Shown: in pieces, positions 10,590 to 21,709 of the stretch | How the letters are laid out: every line of letters begins with the position of its first letter | How positions within the stretch are numbered: the first letter of the stretch is position 1 | Source of the DNA: Viridothelium virens | Lineage: Eukaryota; Ascomycota; Dothideomycetes; Trypetheliales; Trypetheliaceae | NCBI GenBank assembly: GCA_010094025.1 | Contig: ML991885.1 | Location: forward strand, 1-52,278 | Length of the DNA: 52,278 nt | Direction of reading: 5' to 3' | Notes under the pieces: generated by a model | What the model saw: the letters and a program-made list of their open reading frames with translations, nothing else | The model's database searches: none | What the model was told of the DNA's origin: nothing | Made by a program: the position numbers and the translations under genes

Positions 10590-12067
10590 GGAGGCTCTGT
10601 TGCGCGCTATGAATTCTATGCGATACTCACCGGTCTCCGGCACTGAGGAGGAAGGTAGCCCTTGGAGGCAGGGTGCATGATATAAAGAAAGGATACCATG
10701 ATCTGAGATCGGTGAGGTCGATCTTCTCTCCGGGTCAGAAATACGATATCGTAAATGTCTGGTTTTTTAAGCTTCGCAGGCAACTTGGCACGCCAAGCAG
10801 CTCCGCAGGGACCTCTACAACCACCGCAATAACCACCCGTTTTACTCTCATCTTGTTCAAACTTGATGAGTAATATCAAATCTCTAATTGTTTACTTTTT
10901 GTAGATTGTTAATGTGGCACGGAAAGGCTGACCACCAGAAAGGCGTTTACTCGAATGGGCTCGCGATTCTGATACCGAGTAAGTCAGCTATCGGTGGCTA
11001 TTGTGACCTCAGCCGCAGTGACCCCACGTCACGTGAGAAGTGGGGTGGGCTCTCTAGGAAGGAATAAGCGTCCGATTTTGACACAGAACAGACCACCTTA
11101 CCATCCACACCTCCACAATACTTAAAATTTTTGAAAGGTTATCCAGAATCTTGTAAGCGAATAACTCGATTTGAATTAGTTATCTAGGAAAATGACGAAC
11201 GAGGCGTAATGTTAGTATACAAAAAGGCGAAAAGGTGCATAGGGCTGTTGAGATTTTGTTGAGGATGATTAGCGGAGGTGTCAAAATCGGACGCTTATTC
11301 CTTCCTTAGAGAGGGGTGGATTGAAGGCTCACTGCGGCAATGGCGTCTGAGGTAAGCACCAAGATAAGGGACGGGAGTAAGTTAGGTAGGTAGAGTATGT
11401 TAGGCGTGCTACATAGAGCACCCTTGGCAATTGCCTGTTGGCCGCGGTGTCCTACCTACTTAGAACGCAGCGTGACGGGCGTGATGGTGGCGCCGCGCCG
11501 TGCCGTGCCGACGGCCGCGGCGCCCGAGGAAGGCGCGCGGTAAGTTGGCAACCAGGATAGATGAGAAGGTGCATACCTTACCTACCAGATATTAAAGTAC
11601 ACCCGTATGTGACACTGGACCAGAACGAACAATGACAACGACGACTCATATATAGTCGTTCTAATAAACCACTCCTTATTTCAGTAGTCATCCACGTTAT
11701 ACAGCGACAGCGACGTCACGTTGAGTTTGAACCAACCCTCGTCTTGTATTCGAGTCTAGGACGTAAGCGCAATGGCCCCGGGATTACCCAAAGGAGCCCG
11801 TCTCTCTGCACGGCCGTCTGCGCAGCTTGGGTGTCGTTTAAGTAGCGAAACGCTCAGAACCGTCAATGTAGGACTGCTGGTCTCGGTAAGCTCGGTCCAT
11901 TGCGTTGAGAAGCTCTGGGGCTATATGTGCCATCGGCATCATCTCTCGCAACCTCCTCTGGCATTGGTGGACAGCGCTGCCATTCTATTTCTTCTTTAAG
12001 CCGGATCATCTTTCTCCCATTTGTTATCTCTATCTCTATCAGAAGCATAATCAACGACTACGTAACC
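10590..12067. promoter_or_regulatory. Divergent promoter region of regulator and FAD monooxygenase
   Basis: This 1.48 kb stretch separates the minus-strand regulator from the plus-strand monooxygenase and should hold both promoters. It contains the inverted-repeat element at 11050-11313. On the monooxygenase side there are upstream ATGs (11772 and, in the same frame, 11925) opening a small frame that stops at 11999; they could act as uORFs if included in the transcript. Confidence 0.5.
11050..11313. mobile_element. MITE-like element with ~34-bp inverted repeats
   Basis: The left arm (about 11051-11084) reads TCTCTAGGAAGGAATAAGCG then TCCGATTTTGACAC. The right arm (about 11278-11312) is its reverse complement except for one extra A. 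About 190 bases lie between, with no coding capacity. GGGGTGG occurs just outside both ends (11042-11048 and 11313-11319), a possible target duplication, although two bases separate it from the left arm. This structure fits a non-autonomous DNA transposon or a large transcript hairpin. Confidence 0.65.
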
Positions 12068-13731
12068 ATGGTTGGCCTCAATACAGTCAGCGATGGGGAC
12101 AAACCCTACCAGCTCCATCTCGTGGTCATAGGTGCTGGTCTCGCAGGCCTTTCAGCAGCAATAGCGACCAGCTTTGAAGGTCACCGCGTCACCGTGCTCG
12201 AGAAAGCCCCGCAACTCCAGGAAGTGGGCGCCGGCCTTCAGGTTACGCCAAATGCTACGCGCCTATTAAAGCGCTGGGGTCTCTACGATGAGCTGCGCCG
12301 ACGGGCCGCTGCGCCGTCATCCTTGACCGTTCGCCGCTACGACGGCAGCGTCGTGCTAGCGCAGGAGCATAGCTTTCAAGAGAAGATGCAGGAGCGATAC
12401 GACGCGCCCTTCTGGGATCTCCACCGGGCGGACTTGCAGGCCGCTCTCGTGGGCCGTGCAATCGAGCTTGGTGTTGAGATCCGACTCGACTCTGAGGTGG
12501 TCGATATCGACTTCTCCGCGGCAACAGTGACGCTGAAGGGTGGTGAATCGGTGCGCGGCGAGGTCCTCCTGGCCGCGGACGGCTTGTGGTCGCGTAGCAG
12601 GAGCCTATTCATGCAGAAGACCATCCTTCCGAACCCAACTGGCGATCTCGCTTGGCGCATCATCCTCAACCTCGAGGATCTGAAAGACCAGGAGCTTGTG
12701 GAGTGGGTGTCGAAGCCGACGGTCAACTTCTGGATTGGCCCCCATGCCCACGTCGTAGGCTACTCTGTCAGGGGCGGGGAGCAATTCAATCTGGTCCTAC
12801 TCTCGCCCGATGATCTTGGGAAAGATCTGAGCCGAGCAGAGGGCAACCTTGACGAAATGAAGAAGTTGTTCGCCGCGTGGGATCCTATGTAAAAGTCTTA
12901 CTTCACTCCTCTACAGACAATATAGCTGACCAAAGGAGTCTGATGAAGTTCCTTAACTGCGTGCAGAGTGTGGACAAGTGGAAATTGATGCACTGTAGGC
13001 TGCATCCCAAACATTACGAAGCTATCTCTGATGAACCTACAGGTCCCACGCTCGACCATTGGAGGAACGATAAGGGAACCTTTGTCATGGCGTAAGTCAC
13101 GCGTTGCGTCCACTTTCGAACACCCGTGCAGTCTTTACGCAGTCTCCCTCTGATACAGGCTCCAGTGGCGACGCCTGCCACCCAATGCTTCCCTACCTTG
13201 CTCAAGGCGCCAACTCCTCCCTCGAAGACGGCGCTGTCCTCGGACGCCTCCTCGGCCACGTCACTCACTCCGCCGACATCCCTCGCGCTACGAAACTCTA
13301 TGAAGACCTGAGGAAGGAGCGAGGCCGCTCCATCGCGCTCGAGACATTCAAGCAGGTCCGTTGATGCATTTCACCTCGTTCCTGACCCTGCCCTTCGTTC
13401 CTGACCTTGCCCTTCGTTCCTGACCCTGCCGTCGTATTGCTGACTTGCATCTCCCACCCCCACAGCGCGAGGCCTTTCACATGCCTGACGGCGTGGAGCA
13501 GCAACAGCGCGATGCTGTTTTCGCTGCTGCTTTGATTAGCGGGCCCACAGCCCCTTTCAGTAGCCGCTGGTATGTAGAGACACTCCCTGTCTTTGTCTCG
13601 AGGTTGTTGGAATCTACAGTGCTGATCATCGTCTGCCGGCATATAGGACATGCCCAACCTTTCAGCCTTGGCTCTACGGCTACGATGCGTACGCCGATGC
13701 CGACCGGGCGTTTGAGGCGATGAGGTGGTAG
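12068..13731 (+). CDS. FAD-dependent monooxygenase, salicylate-hydroxylase-like (435 aa)
   Basis: Six exons: 12068-12888, 12936-12994, 13043-13091, 13166-13355, 13466-13569, 13647-13731; total 1308 nt. The ATG at 12068 sits in a good context (ACCATGG). The Rossmann dinucleotide-binding motif VVIGAGLAG is at about residues 19-27. The internal Asp-Gly motif appears as LLAADGLWSRS. The second FAD motif GDACHPMLPY starts about residue 311, followed by QGANSSLEDG. These are hallmarks of group A flavin monooxygenases. Expected role is NAD(P)H-driven hydroxylation, or oxidative decarboxylation, of a phenolic polyketide in the cytosol. The 48-nt second intron (12995-13042) is in frame and open, so a retained-intron form is possible. 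It is divergent from the regulator and convergent with the laccase. Confidence 0.9.
13376..13430 (+). repeat. 19-bp tandem repeat, three copies, in an intron
   Basis: Three near-identical copies of a unit like TTCGTTCCTGACCCTGCCC fill most of the 110-nt fourth intron (13356-13465) of the FAD monooxygenase, making it about twice as long as the other introns of this gene. Confidence 0.8.
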
Positions 13732-14882
13732 TCGATGAAGCTGTAGTCTGTAGCAGGGATTTCATGAGCTGTTGGTGGTAGAGATGAGGCGGCTGGATTC
13801 ATAGTGTATTGATAAAGGGATGGCGTCTTCTGTACGCGGACTATCATATAGAATAGGGACTTTGAGCAGGTTGTGGATCCGCATCTTCCAACTTGGCCCC
13901 AATCTCCACGTCTACACCGCCAGCTTGTAACCAATGGCCAGCGCTGATCAGCATGCAAATCTGTAAGAAACGGGTGATTTTCCATGCATCAAGGGCGGTT
14001 CTATAACAGCGAGGCTTTAGGGACGTTTTCCGACCCGTCGAATTGTAATGATCCTCTGGTAGATAAGGTACCGTCCAAGCTAGCTTACTGTTTGAGGCTC
14101 ATCATGAAGCTGCCCCGATTTGGGAGACTGCGTTGGCGCTTCTTAGGCCAATGTTAAAGTTTGATTATAGTCCAACCGTATTCATGTCTATTATCAATAA
14201 TATGCATGCACTCCGTAGCCCGTACTAATGATGTTACCGCCTTACCGCCTTCCCAGTCCTAAAAGTAACGACTAAACCAATGCCCAAGTGGCGGGGAGCA
14301 GGGGGACCATTGCAATCCCTGTTACCTAGCTGAAGCCCAGTGGTTGTCCTTTTGGGGTTGAGGGTTAGATTTAGCAGGGGTTCGTTTTTGTAGCTTGCTC
14401 AAATTCCCTAATGAATTGGACGAGCGCGTTACGCAATATCGCAGCAGCCGAGCGCGGTCCACGAAGCCTTTCGCAGACAATCATGCTGAAGATGTAACCT
14501 CGGAGTGCTAAGTGCTTCGAGCAGTAGGAGCTTTCCTCTTATGTTGAACCTCGGCGGGTCTGAAAGCTCCTCATCCTGCTTCCCATCGCTCATTGTGATC
14601 GTCCCTCCTTAGGATCATCTCTAGGAAGACATGAACGTGTTGATGCTTGGAAGAATTCCCAATACCACATGTGAAATGACTGCATTTCACCGTCATGCAA
14701 AATACTGCATTAGAGGAGCGTTGTGCGTAAATGAATGCATTTTGTTCTAGTCTTAGACGTTATATACAGGATAGTGTACAAGCCCTTCGCACAAGCACGA
14801 ACACGAGGCGAGACGAGCATCGAGCGTCGATCGCCGTCCGCGACTAATTCCTTCAATTTATTTCTCCCTTTGCTCTCCGCAA
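13732..14882. other. Intergenic between convergent genes
   Basis: No gene found. A perfect 8-bp-stem hairpin (GTGAAATG / CATTTCAC, 4-nt loop) lies at 14671-14690. The rest is unremarkable. Confidence 0.5.
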
Positions 14883-17005
14883 TCAGATACCAGAGTCCTC
14901 CTGCTCATACGTCCCAGGCCCAGGCCAAAAGGCGTTCCATTTGTCGCACGTATCCCGGACGTACGTCGAATTCTGGTGCGTTGCAGACATTTGCCCGGGC
15001 TGCTCGATGAACTGAACGCCGAGGGACTCGCCCGAGTGCCACATGATGTGGCAGTGGGCAAGCCAGGTGCCGGGATTGTCCGTCTTGAAGGCCATGACCA
15101 TGTAGCCGCTCTCGGGCCAGGTCCCCGTGTCGCGGCGCGGCGGGTTCTTGAAGTTGAGAGGCGACTTGGAAGTGAAGTTGCCCGGGCCGGTGCCGAGGAT
15201 CCAGAAGTCGTGGCCGTGGAGATGCATGGGGTGCGACCGGTTGCGGCCCGAGTGGTCGTTCCAGACAAAGTAGACCCACTTGTCCGTGGAGGGGTTCTCG
15301 AAGACCATGTACTCGTCGGGGAACTTGGCAGTCGTGTTGTCGAGAAGGAGCAGATTTGTCGGTGCGGACCAGTTGACCCAGAGATAGTTGTCGTTCAGCG
15401 TCCACAGAAACTCCTTGGGCGCGGGAGGGGTGACGAAGCTGAGGTTGAGCTGCTGAATCTGGTTCGGTTGGCCGACGTCGAGGGTGACATGGGGGACAAG
15501 GCTTTCCATGGGCTCGTCGCGGCAGTTAGTCGGGTACGTGTTGACAATAGTCGTTGTCTTGGGGTCTTCTTTTGAGGAGGGATCGTAGCGAATGATACCG
15601 AGGGTGTTGTTGGCCTGCTGGTTATCACAGCACTTCTCCTGCCAATTTCCGCTGTGGAAAGTCAGCTAGATATCTGTGAATGCGAAGAGATCACTCACCG
15701 GAGCCAGTAGTTGTCGACCTCTGCGTTTGCCTCGACAATGACGTCGTAACGTTGACCCATGCTGATAGCGACCTAAACATGGTGAGAACGGGGAGATTTA
15801 GTGAGTGGATGATGAACCTACATTGTCCGTCTGATAGGGAACTATAGGTACGAAGTCCATGGAAATGACGGTCAAGGTATGGTTGTCAATGGAGAATCGC
15901 ATGTTGGAGTAAACGCCAGTGTTGATGAGACGCATACGGTACTTTTTGCCTTTCTCAAAGTGCCACTCAGCACGAGTCGCACCACCGACACATCGAGAGT
16001 CCGTGCTGTTACAGGGAATGACATTCTTGCCGTTGATGAGGGCGCTGTCTAGCGAGGGAGGTAGCTGAGGGATCGGGGGGACGAAGACACGGTCGTACCA
16101 CCACAAGGCGAAGAAGGACTTATGTGCCCAGTCTTGAAGAGTGACAGGTCCCAAGTCTTCGTCGTAGTCGGCTGTGGCAGGTCCATGGATGATTACCGGA
16201 CCTTGGAGACCCACGGAGTACTGCATCGTAAAATGGGAATGGTACCAGCTCTGGAGATGGTGAGCCACGCATGTGCGTGATTTGAAGTTAACTTACTGTT
16301 CCATAGTGCTCGGCGTAAAATCTGTAGGTATACGTCTCTCCCGGTGGCTGCGTCGCGTTAGCTTGGGCCTTTATCTGAGTTGGAGAGTCATACAATGGGA
16401 CACTGGGTGACACCGGGAACACCATCCGCCTCGTTGTTATTCAGCTGCCTGAAGCCATGCCAGTGGATAGCTGTTCCGTTGTTCTGCATCTTGTTCGTGA
16501 CGTAGATAAAGACTACGGCATTGTGAGTGAATGGTCTTGCTCTTAAGGATGAAGAGTATTACGTTCGTCACCCCAATCGGCCTCGATCAGCGGTCCGGGC
16601 ATGGTACCGTTGAAAGTGAGAGCACCGATTTTGTAGCCCTGATGGAATTCGTCAATACCGCCAAATGAGAAAAGACAGACACAAACGCACATCAGGAGAG
16701 ATGGTGCTATTGACGACCTCAAGCCAGTACTCCCTCGTCACCCCAGTACGAGGCGGGTCCTCGTAGTAATTTGTGTCGATGGAATAGTTGCCCCAGCAGC
16801 CTCGAGATTGAGGGCCATTCTCGCAGCCCTTGGGCAGGTTCGCAGGGCTTACATTGGGAGTGGTGAAGTTTGCAAGGGGATAAGGCAGATAATCTGTGGC
16901 ATTTGTCAAGATGTTGGCAGGACCGGGAACATATGAAGCGCTTGGATCCACGGCCGACGCCAAAGAAAGCAGGCCTAAAAGCGCAGATATGAGCTTAAGC
17001 ACCAT
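14883..17005 (-). CDS. Ascomycete laccase (610 aa)
   Basis: Seven exons: 17005-16691, 16638-16563, 16512-16394, 16347-16297, 16250-15822, 15772-15699, 15651-14883; total 1833 nt. The ATG at 17005 begins a signal peptide ([18 protein letters not shown]), so the enzyme is secreted. [20 protein letters not shown] near residue 80 is typical of ascomycete laccases. Copper motifs are HWHG (147-149), HSH (191-193), HPMHLHGH (495) and HCHIMWH (554), all canonical. The position ten after the motif-4 Cys is Leu. The C-terminus ends DSGI, the processed tail that plugs the active site in ascomycete laccases. Many N-glycosylation sites are visible. Expected role is one-electron phenol oxidation leading to coupling of the cluster product. 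It differs clearly from the other cluster oxidase at 5633-7750. Confidence 0.93.
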
Positions 17006-18329
17006 GACCTTGAGTAGTACGCTTCTTGAAGGGATGCTTGACTCTCAGTCCGTCCGAATCGTCCTCCAGAGAGCCCTTCATGTCCGCTCTATTTGAAGCC
17101 TGTGTTACGCTTACGTTGGGAACCATTGTCGACAAGAGATTTGCGGGTGATTCTAACTGCAAGAGGAAGATTCGAGGTCTGTTGAAGCTGATCGTGGACG
17201 AAAGAGTTTCGTATCGTGCCGTGCGTGCTTATGGAGATTGATGGGTGGATGGAAGATCAGGGTCCCCTCGATCCTCCTTGTGGCCATTCCGGGGAATAAA
17301 GCGGGCCATAGCGTACCTACTCTAGCTCCGACAAGCTGGCCCAAGCTTTTTACTAAAAAAAGCATAGCGTTTGGGAGTTGCAGGGCGAGGTCAATTACTA
17401 AAATTGAAAGAGCATACCAGGCTGGAGATCGATGAGACTCTCGTTGTAATCAGTGTCGGCAAGAGTGAGGTCTCTTCTATCGAGAGCATGATCATGAGAA
17501 GTGTCAGTCGCTTCAAGATGCTTGGTCATGCAACTCGTACTGGCTGATCTCTCAAGACAAATTTGGCTGCTCTTGAAGAGGTGCAGCTCAGAACCTCAGA
17601 ATGATGAGGAACTCGCACTTTAGCAGTTGATTTCTTGGTTAGATAGTCAAATCTTGACTACTCTCTAATGTCGGTGTCGCGGTTGCTTGACCGCGGAGGA
17701 TTCCACAAAGTCGCGCCAACGATGAAAGAGGCCTAACCAAAGAAGAAGGAAAAAAAGACACACAAAGGAGAAGGAGGGGAAACAAAAGGAAAAGGGGAAG
17801 AAAGGAAAAGGGGAGGAGAAGGGAAAAGGGGGACGGAGGGGGGGAAATGGAAAAGGAAAAGAAAAGGAAAAAGCCACCCCCGACAAGAGTAGCAAGATCG
17901 GGATCTTGAGTACAAATATTGGATCCTCGATGACTGTGAAAGGTGGTTTAGAGCGATGAAACTTCTGTAGTCTTTTGCCAAAGGCGGGGTGGAGAGCGTG
18001 TTTGAAGGGCAATATATGAATGCGGGGACGAAAATATCATTCGAACCCGTTTTGGTGGTCATCTGGATTCACCTTTTGGGGCTGCTTGTTCTACAATTAT
18101 ATGTCGTTCGTGACACAAGGAGACTGCTGCTGAAAAGTATGTAGCTCAATGAAGCAGCATTATGATTATACTACTAATGCGCTCAATTCGATATGGGAAA
18201 TCTAATACTCTAGTATCGTCAATATCCAGTGTTCATACAATCTGGCACGTGAAAGCTACCCCTCCAACCCTCCGACCCTCCAGCAATCACTCCTCAATTA
18301 TTCCTTCTCCATCAATGCGACCTTCACCC
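17006..18329. other. Laccase upstream region with polypurine tract
   Basis: No gene is supported. It carries the laccase promoter (near 17006) and the long A/G tract described separately, and ends at the 3' end of the nitroreductase-like gene. Open frames on the minus strand at 17665-18062 are translations of the purine tract and not genes. Confidence 0.5.
17737..17873 (+). repeat. Polypurine (A/G) tract of about 135 bases
   Basis: Almost every base on the plus strand from about 17737 to 17873 is A or G, in irregular GGAAAAGGGG-like units with only a few pyrimidine breaks (ACACAC near 17760, single C/T later). Such homopurine tracts can adopt triplex (H-DNA) or stall replication. It is 730 bases upstream of the laccase start. 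Confidence 0.85.
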
Positions 18330-18974
18330 TCAGATCTTCGCATTCGCTCCAAACACCTGCAGCCTCTGCTCCAGGGGAAGCTTCTGCGCCTTCTCCCCCG
18401 GCGCGCTTCCCTCCTTGGGAACACCAAACACCATCTGTGCCTTCAATTTCCAGGCCGACGGGACGGTCCACGTCTTCTGGACCTCAGCGTCGATGAGGGG
18501 GTTATAGTGCTGCAGGTTGACACCCAGCCCCAGGGCCTCAAGGGCGGTCCACAGGTAGTACTGGTGCATGCCGTTGCTGTGCCCCACCCACTCATCCGTC
18601 TTGTCCTTGTAGATATCTGGAGAGTTCTGGTTCATCGCGGTCGCGCTCGACTGATCGTCCCAGAACAAGATGGTCCCGTAGGCATTGGCAAAGTTGGCGA
18701 TGCGGTCCTTGGTGCCTCCGTTCCAGCGCTCCTCGCCAATCTTCGCTAGCAGCGCGTCCGCGGTGATGGACCAGAGCTTTTTGTGGTTATCTCCGAATAG
18801 AACCGTTAGTCGGGTGGTTTGGCTGTCAAAGGCAGATGGGACGGTGAGGATGGCGGATTCGGCCAGCTTGACAATGGTGCTGTCGGGGACCGTTGTCTTT
18901 GACTCGAGGGCGCGGATGGTGCGGCGTTTCTGGGTAGCCTCAGTGAAGCTCAGTGTGACGATTGGAGATGCCAT
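18330..18974 (-). CDS. Frm2/Hbn1-like nitroreductase-family protein (214 aa)
   Basis: A single exon. From ATG 18974 (MASPIVTLSF) the protein is 214 residues and matches the nitroreductase fold of the yeast Frm2/Hbn1 type. It has the RRTIRAL start, A-x-x-T-VPSAFDSQTTR (FMN region), and GHSNGMHQYYLWTALEALGLGVNLQHYNP followed by WKLKAQMVFGVP. It likely binds FMN and reduces quinone or nitro-like acceptors with NAD(P)H. The frame stays open upstream to ATG 19121, adding 49 residues rich in Arg, Ser and hydrophobics that could be a mitochondrial presequence. It diverges from the MFS gene at 19598. A quinone-reducing role in the pathway is inference. Confidence 0.8.
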   Translation of the reverse strand: MASPIVTLSFTEATQKRRTIRALESKTTVPDSTIVKLAESAILTVPSAFDSQTTRLTVLFGDNHKKLWSITADALLAKIGEERWNGGTKDRIANFANAYGTILFWDDQSSATAMNQNSPDIYKDKTDEWVGHSNGMHQYYLWTALEALGLGVNLQHYNPLIDAEVQKTWTVPSAWKLKAQMVFGVPKEGSAPGEKAQKLPLEQRLQVFGANAKI

Positions 18975-19597
18975 TGTGAGACAGGCGAGATTAGATGGTG
19001 CTGTAGATGGTGCTGATACTGGTACTTTGGTCAAAACTCGAGAAGTTGAGTGAAGGAAGAGAGAGGCCACGACTGCGTGCGACGACCTTGATAGTCGTGA
19101 GGCAAGACAAACGAACCTCATGAGTATGTTGCGACATGAGCATGTTGCGAATTCGTCAGCAGCGGAATGAAGTTGGTTTGTAATGGAAGGCAGCGTCGGC
19201 ATTGATTGGCCTAGCACTGTATAGCGTGTTCCGGAACTGAGCTGAGAATTCCCGTATTTGGAAATCGACGCTAAGTCGGCTCGGACCGAGAAAGGTAAAA
19301 TTGCCAGATACGGTAATTATAAATATGCCGCCTTCCGATTGCCTATAGAGGTAGAGTAGCAGAGTCTTGGGTTGGTTGATCGGAAAAATCAATTACAAAC
19401 TCGGGTTTGAAATCTATCCTAGTGCCACGTCACTACTCTGTGGACGCTCCAGCATCATGGAGATACTCTAAGGAAGCAAATCACCCATTTCAGCAGCGAG
19501 CCGCTTCAAAGTCCCCAAGGAAACGCTCTGTTCTTAGAAATAACGCAACACTTGTCGAGGCTGCGACTGTCACTTCCTTCGACGGCTAGCACGAGCG
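18975..19597. promoter_or_regulatory. Bidirectional promoter: nitroreductase / MFS exporter
   Basis: The two genes diverge from this 620-base stretch (476 bases if the nitroreductase starts at 19121), suggesting shared control. No transcription factor site can be assigned with confidence. Confidence 0.45.
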
Positions 19598-21178
19598 ATG
19601 GACTTTGTCAGGCGCAATATTCCAATGTCGACCTCGACGACCGTCGAAGGATCGAACGAGAAGCTCTTCTTCGACAAGGATGGCCACCTCGAGTTTGCGC
19701 CAAATGATCCCGAGAACCCAAAGAACTACTCGTTTGGACGCAAATGCTACATCACCGGGATCGCCATCTCTCTCGTGATGAATGCCACCTTCTCGTCTTC
19801 TGCTCCATCCGGTTCTTTCCAGGGCGTTAGCGACGACCTCCACGTCTCTGTTGAAGCGGCCGGTCTCATCACCACCCTCTTCCTCCTAGGCTACTGCGCC
19901 GGTCCACTCTTCTGGGCGCCTCTGTCCGAGTTCTACGGCCGCCGCCCGATCTTCTACATCTCCTTCACTCTCTATCTCGCGTTCGGCTTCCTCTGCGCCT
20001 TTACGCCCAATTTCGCCGGGCTGTTGGTCGGCCGTTTCCTGACTGGCACGTCCGCCAGTGCTGCCCTGACGAATGCACCCGGTATCCTCGCGGATGTCTG
20101 GGGGCCGGTCGAGCGTGGAAATGCCATGATCCTGTTTGCCACAATGACATTCGTGGGACCCGCACTTGGGCCAGTGGTCAGTGGATTCCTCCAACTGAAG
20201 GAGACGTGGCGTTGGACCTTCTACGTGCTCCTCTGGATGGCGGGTGCCACGGAAATGCTGCTCAGCACTCTCCCAGAGACCCTTCCCATGATGGTCCTGC
20301 GCAATAAGGCACGTCGCGTACGAAAAATACCCGGTAACGAGAACGTTAAGGCTCCAGTTGAGGCGTCAGATCGTTCCCTGGGAGGTATCTTCAAAGTCGC
20401 CCTAACAAGGCCTTGGAGACTTCTCATCGACCCAATCAGCTTTTGCGTTGCTATCTACTACGCCGTTGTCTATACTCTGCTATACATGCTTTTCAGCATT
20501 TACCCTATCGTCTTCCAGCAGAAACGTGGTTGGAACGCCGGCGTCGGTGAGCTGCCACTAATCGGCACAGTTATTGGCGCGTGTCTCGGCGGTCTGGGCC
20601 TGTTCCTCAATAGCCAAAGAGAGCAGAAAAAGTTCACCGGCAACCACAAATCAGTCCCAGAAGACCGCCTTCCTGGCGCGATGGTCGGTGGGGTCCTGTT
20701 TGCCGTGACAATATTCTGGTTCGCTTGGACAGCAGAATACAACTCAGTCCACTGGGCCGTGCCGACAGTGGCGGGCACCTTCCTCGCAACGTCGATCCTG
20801 CTCATTTTCGTCGTCTTCATCAACTATATCATCGACTCGTACCTGATGTACGCCGCGTCCGCCGTTGCAGCAAACACGGTCCTGCGTTCCGCCTGCGCCG
20901 CTGCCTCCCCACTCTTCACGCAGTACATGTTCGATGCGCTCGGTGTAGGTGGCGCGGGCTCGCTCATCGGAGGCGTGGGCGTCTTGCTGATGCCCATTCC
21001 TATCGTCTTCTACAGGTACGGCGCTGCGATCCGGGCGCGCTCCAAGTTTGCGCCGACGAATGAGCTACCAACCCCGCCTACGGATGAGGAGAAGGCCGTG
21101 AATGGCAGACCACCCAGCCATTCCTCTGAGAAGGAGACCAGACCGGTTGATGAGACGATTGGGGGCACGAGCGAATGA
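19598..21178 (+). CDS. MFS drug:H+ antiporter, DHA1 type (526 aa)
   Basis: An intronless frame from ATG 19598. The cytosolic N-terminus carries the NDPENPKNY motif, characteristic of fungal 12-helix DHA1 transporters (Flr1/Tpo1/CTB4 group). Motif A appears as APLSEFYGRRPIF (about residue 107), and the antiporter motif C as GPALGPVVSGFL (about 186). A long charged loop lies near residues 235-265, and a charged C-terminal tail follows the last helix. The two six-helix halves are visible as alternating hydrophobic stretches. It probably resides in the plasma membrane and exports the cluster product or provides self-protection. It shares an upstream region with the nitroreductase gene. Confidence 0.9.
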   Translation: MDFVRRNIPMSTSTTVEGSNEKLFFDKDGHLEFAPNDPENPKNYSFGRKCYITGIAISLVMNATFSSSAPSGSFQGVSDDLHVSVEAAGLITTLFLLGYCAGPLFWAPLSEFYGRRPIFYISFTLYLAFGFLCAFTPNFAGLLVGRFLTGTSASAALTNAPGILADVWGPVERGNAMILFATMTFVGPALGPVVSGFLQLKETWRWTFYVLLWMAGATEMLLSTLPETLPMMVLRNKARRVRKIPGNENVKAPVEASDRSLGGIFKVALTRPWRLLIDPISFCVAIYYAVVYTLLYMLFSIYPIVFQQKRGWNAGVGELPLIGTVIGACLGGLGLFLNSQREQKKFTGNHKSVPEDRLPGAMVGGVLFAVTIFWFAWTAEYNSVHWAVPTVAGTFLATSILLIFVVFINYIIDSYLMYAASAVAANTVLRSACAAASPLFTQYMFDALGVGGAGSLIGGVGVLLMPIPIVFYRYGAAIRARSKFAPTNELPTPPTDEEKAVNGRPPSHSSEKETRPVDETIGGTSE

Positions 21179-21709
21179 CTGGCGAATGAGTGAACCGTGT
21201 TTATCGTTGTATGCATCAGCGTGCCTGTTTCTGCAGTCTGATTAGCATATGTATCAAATTCGTAATTTCTAAATACCACTGTAGTCGTCTTTGACACCGC
21301 ATTTTCTGCAGTAGATTCCTCTTTCTAATGTGGTGTAGTAGGTGTCAGGGTTCCAACCAGGTACCTTAGGTAATCAATTTAGCTGTAGAGTAGTACTTCT
21401 CTCCATACCTTGTGCCTCATCCCATCAGTTACATTCAGTTTATTTCCAATCTCAACAGTAGATCATCATACCAGAGTGATCTCAGCATGAGTGGGTCCCT
21501 GCTTCCGCATCCAGTTGCACTTGGTTAGTATTTCCCCCTTCTAGGCATCCGAAGATACGAACCGATTCCGGGCGACACATAGATCCATAGAGTAATAGTG
21601 TGTGAGCTTCGACGGCTTAGAACATGTCAGATCGTATATCCCCAGGTAATGTATCATATTAGAGTAGTCCAGCTGCTATGAGCAGCAACGACACGTCTGC
21701 CACCGCAAA
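21179..21709. other. Intergenic between two MFS genes
   Basis: Contains the 3' end of the first transporter and the promoter of the second. No further feature is seen. Confidence 0.5.

Noticed and set aside
10590-10675. Extra 5' exon for the regulator (ATG at 10675)
   Set aside because: Would need an intron of only about 34 nt; the ATG at 10589 gives a complete protein with the zinc cluster.
14976-15575. 199-codon plus-strand open frame
   Set aside because: Antisense to the laccase exon with intact copper motifs; a GC-rich shadow frame.
17665-18062. Phe/Pro/Ser-rich minus-strand frames of 109-115 codons
   Set aside because: Translations of the complement of the polypurine tract.
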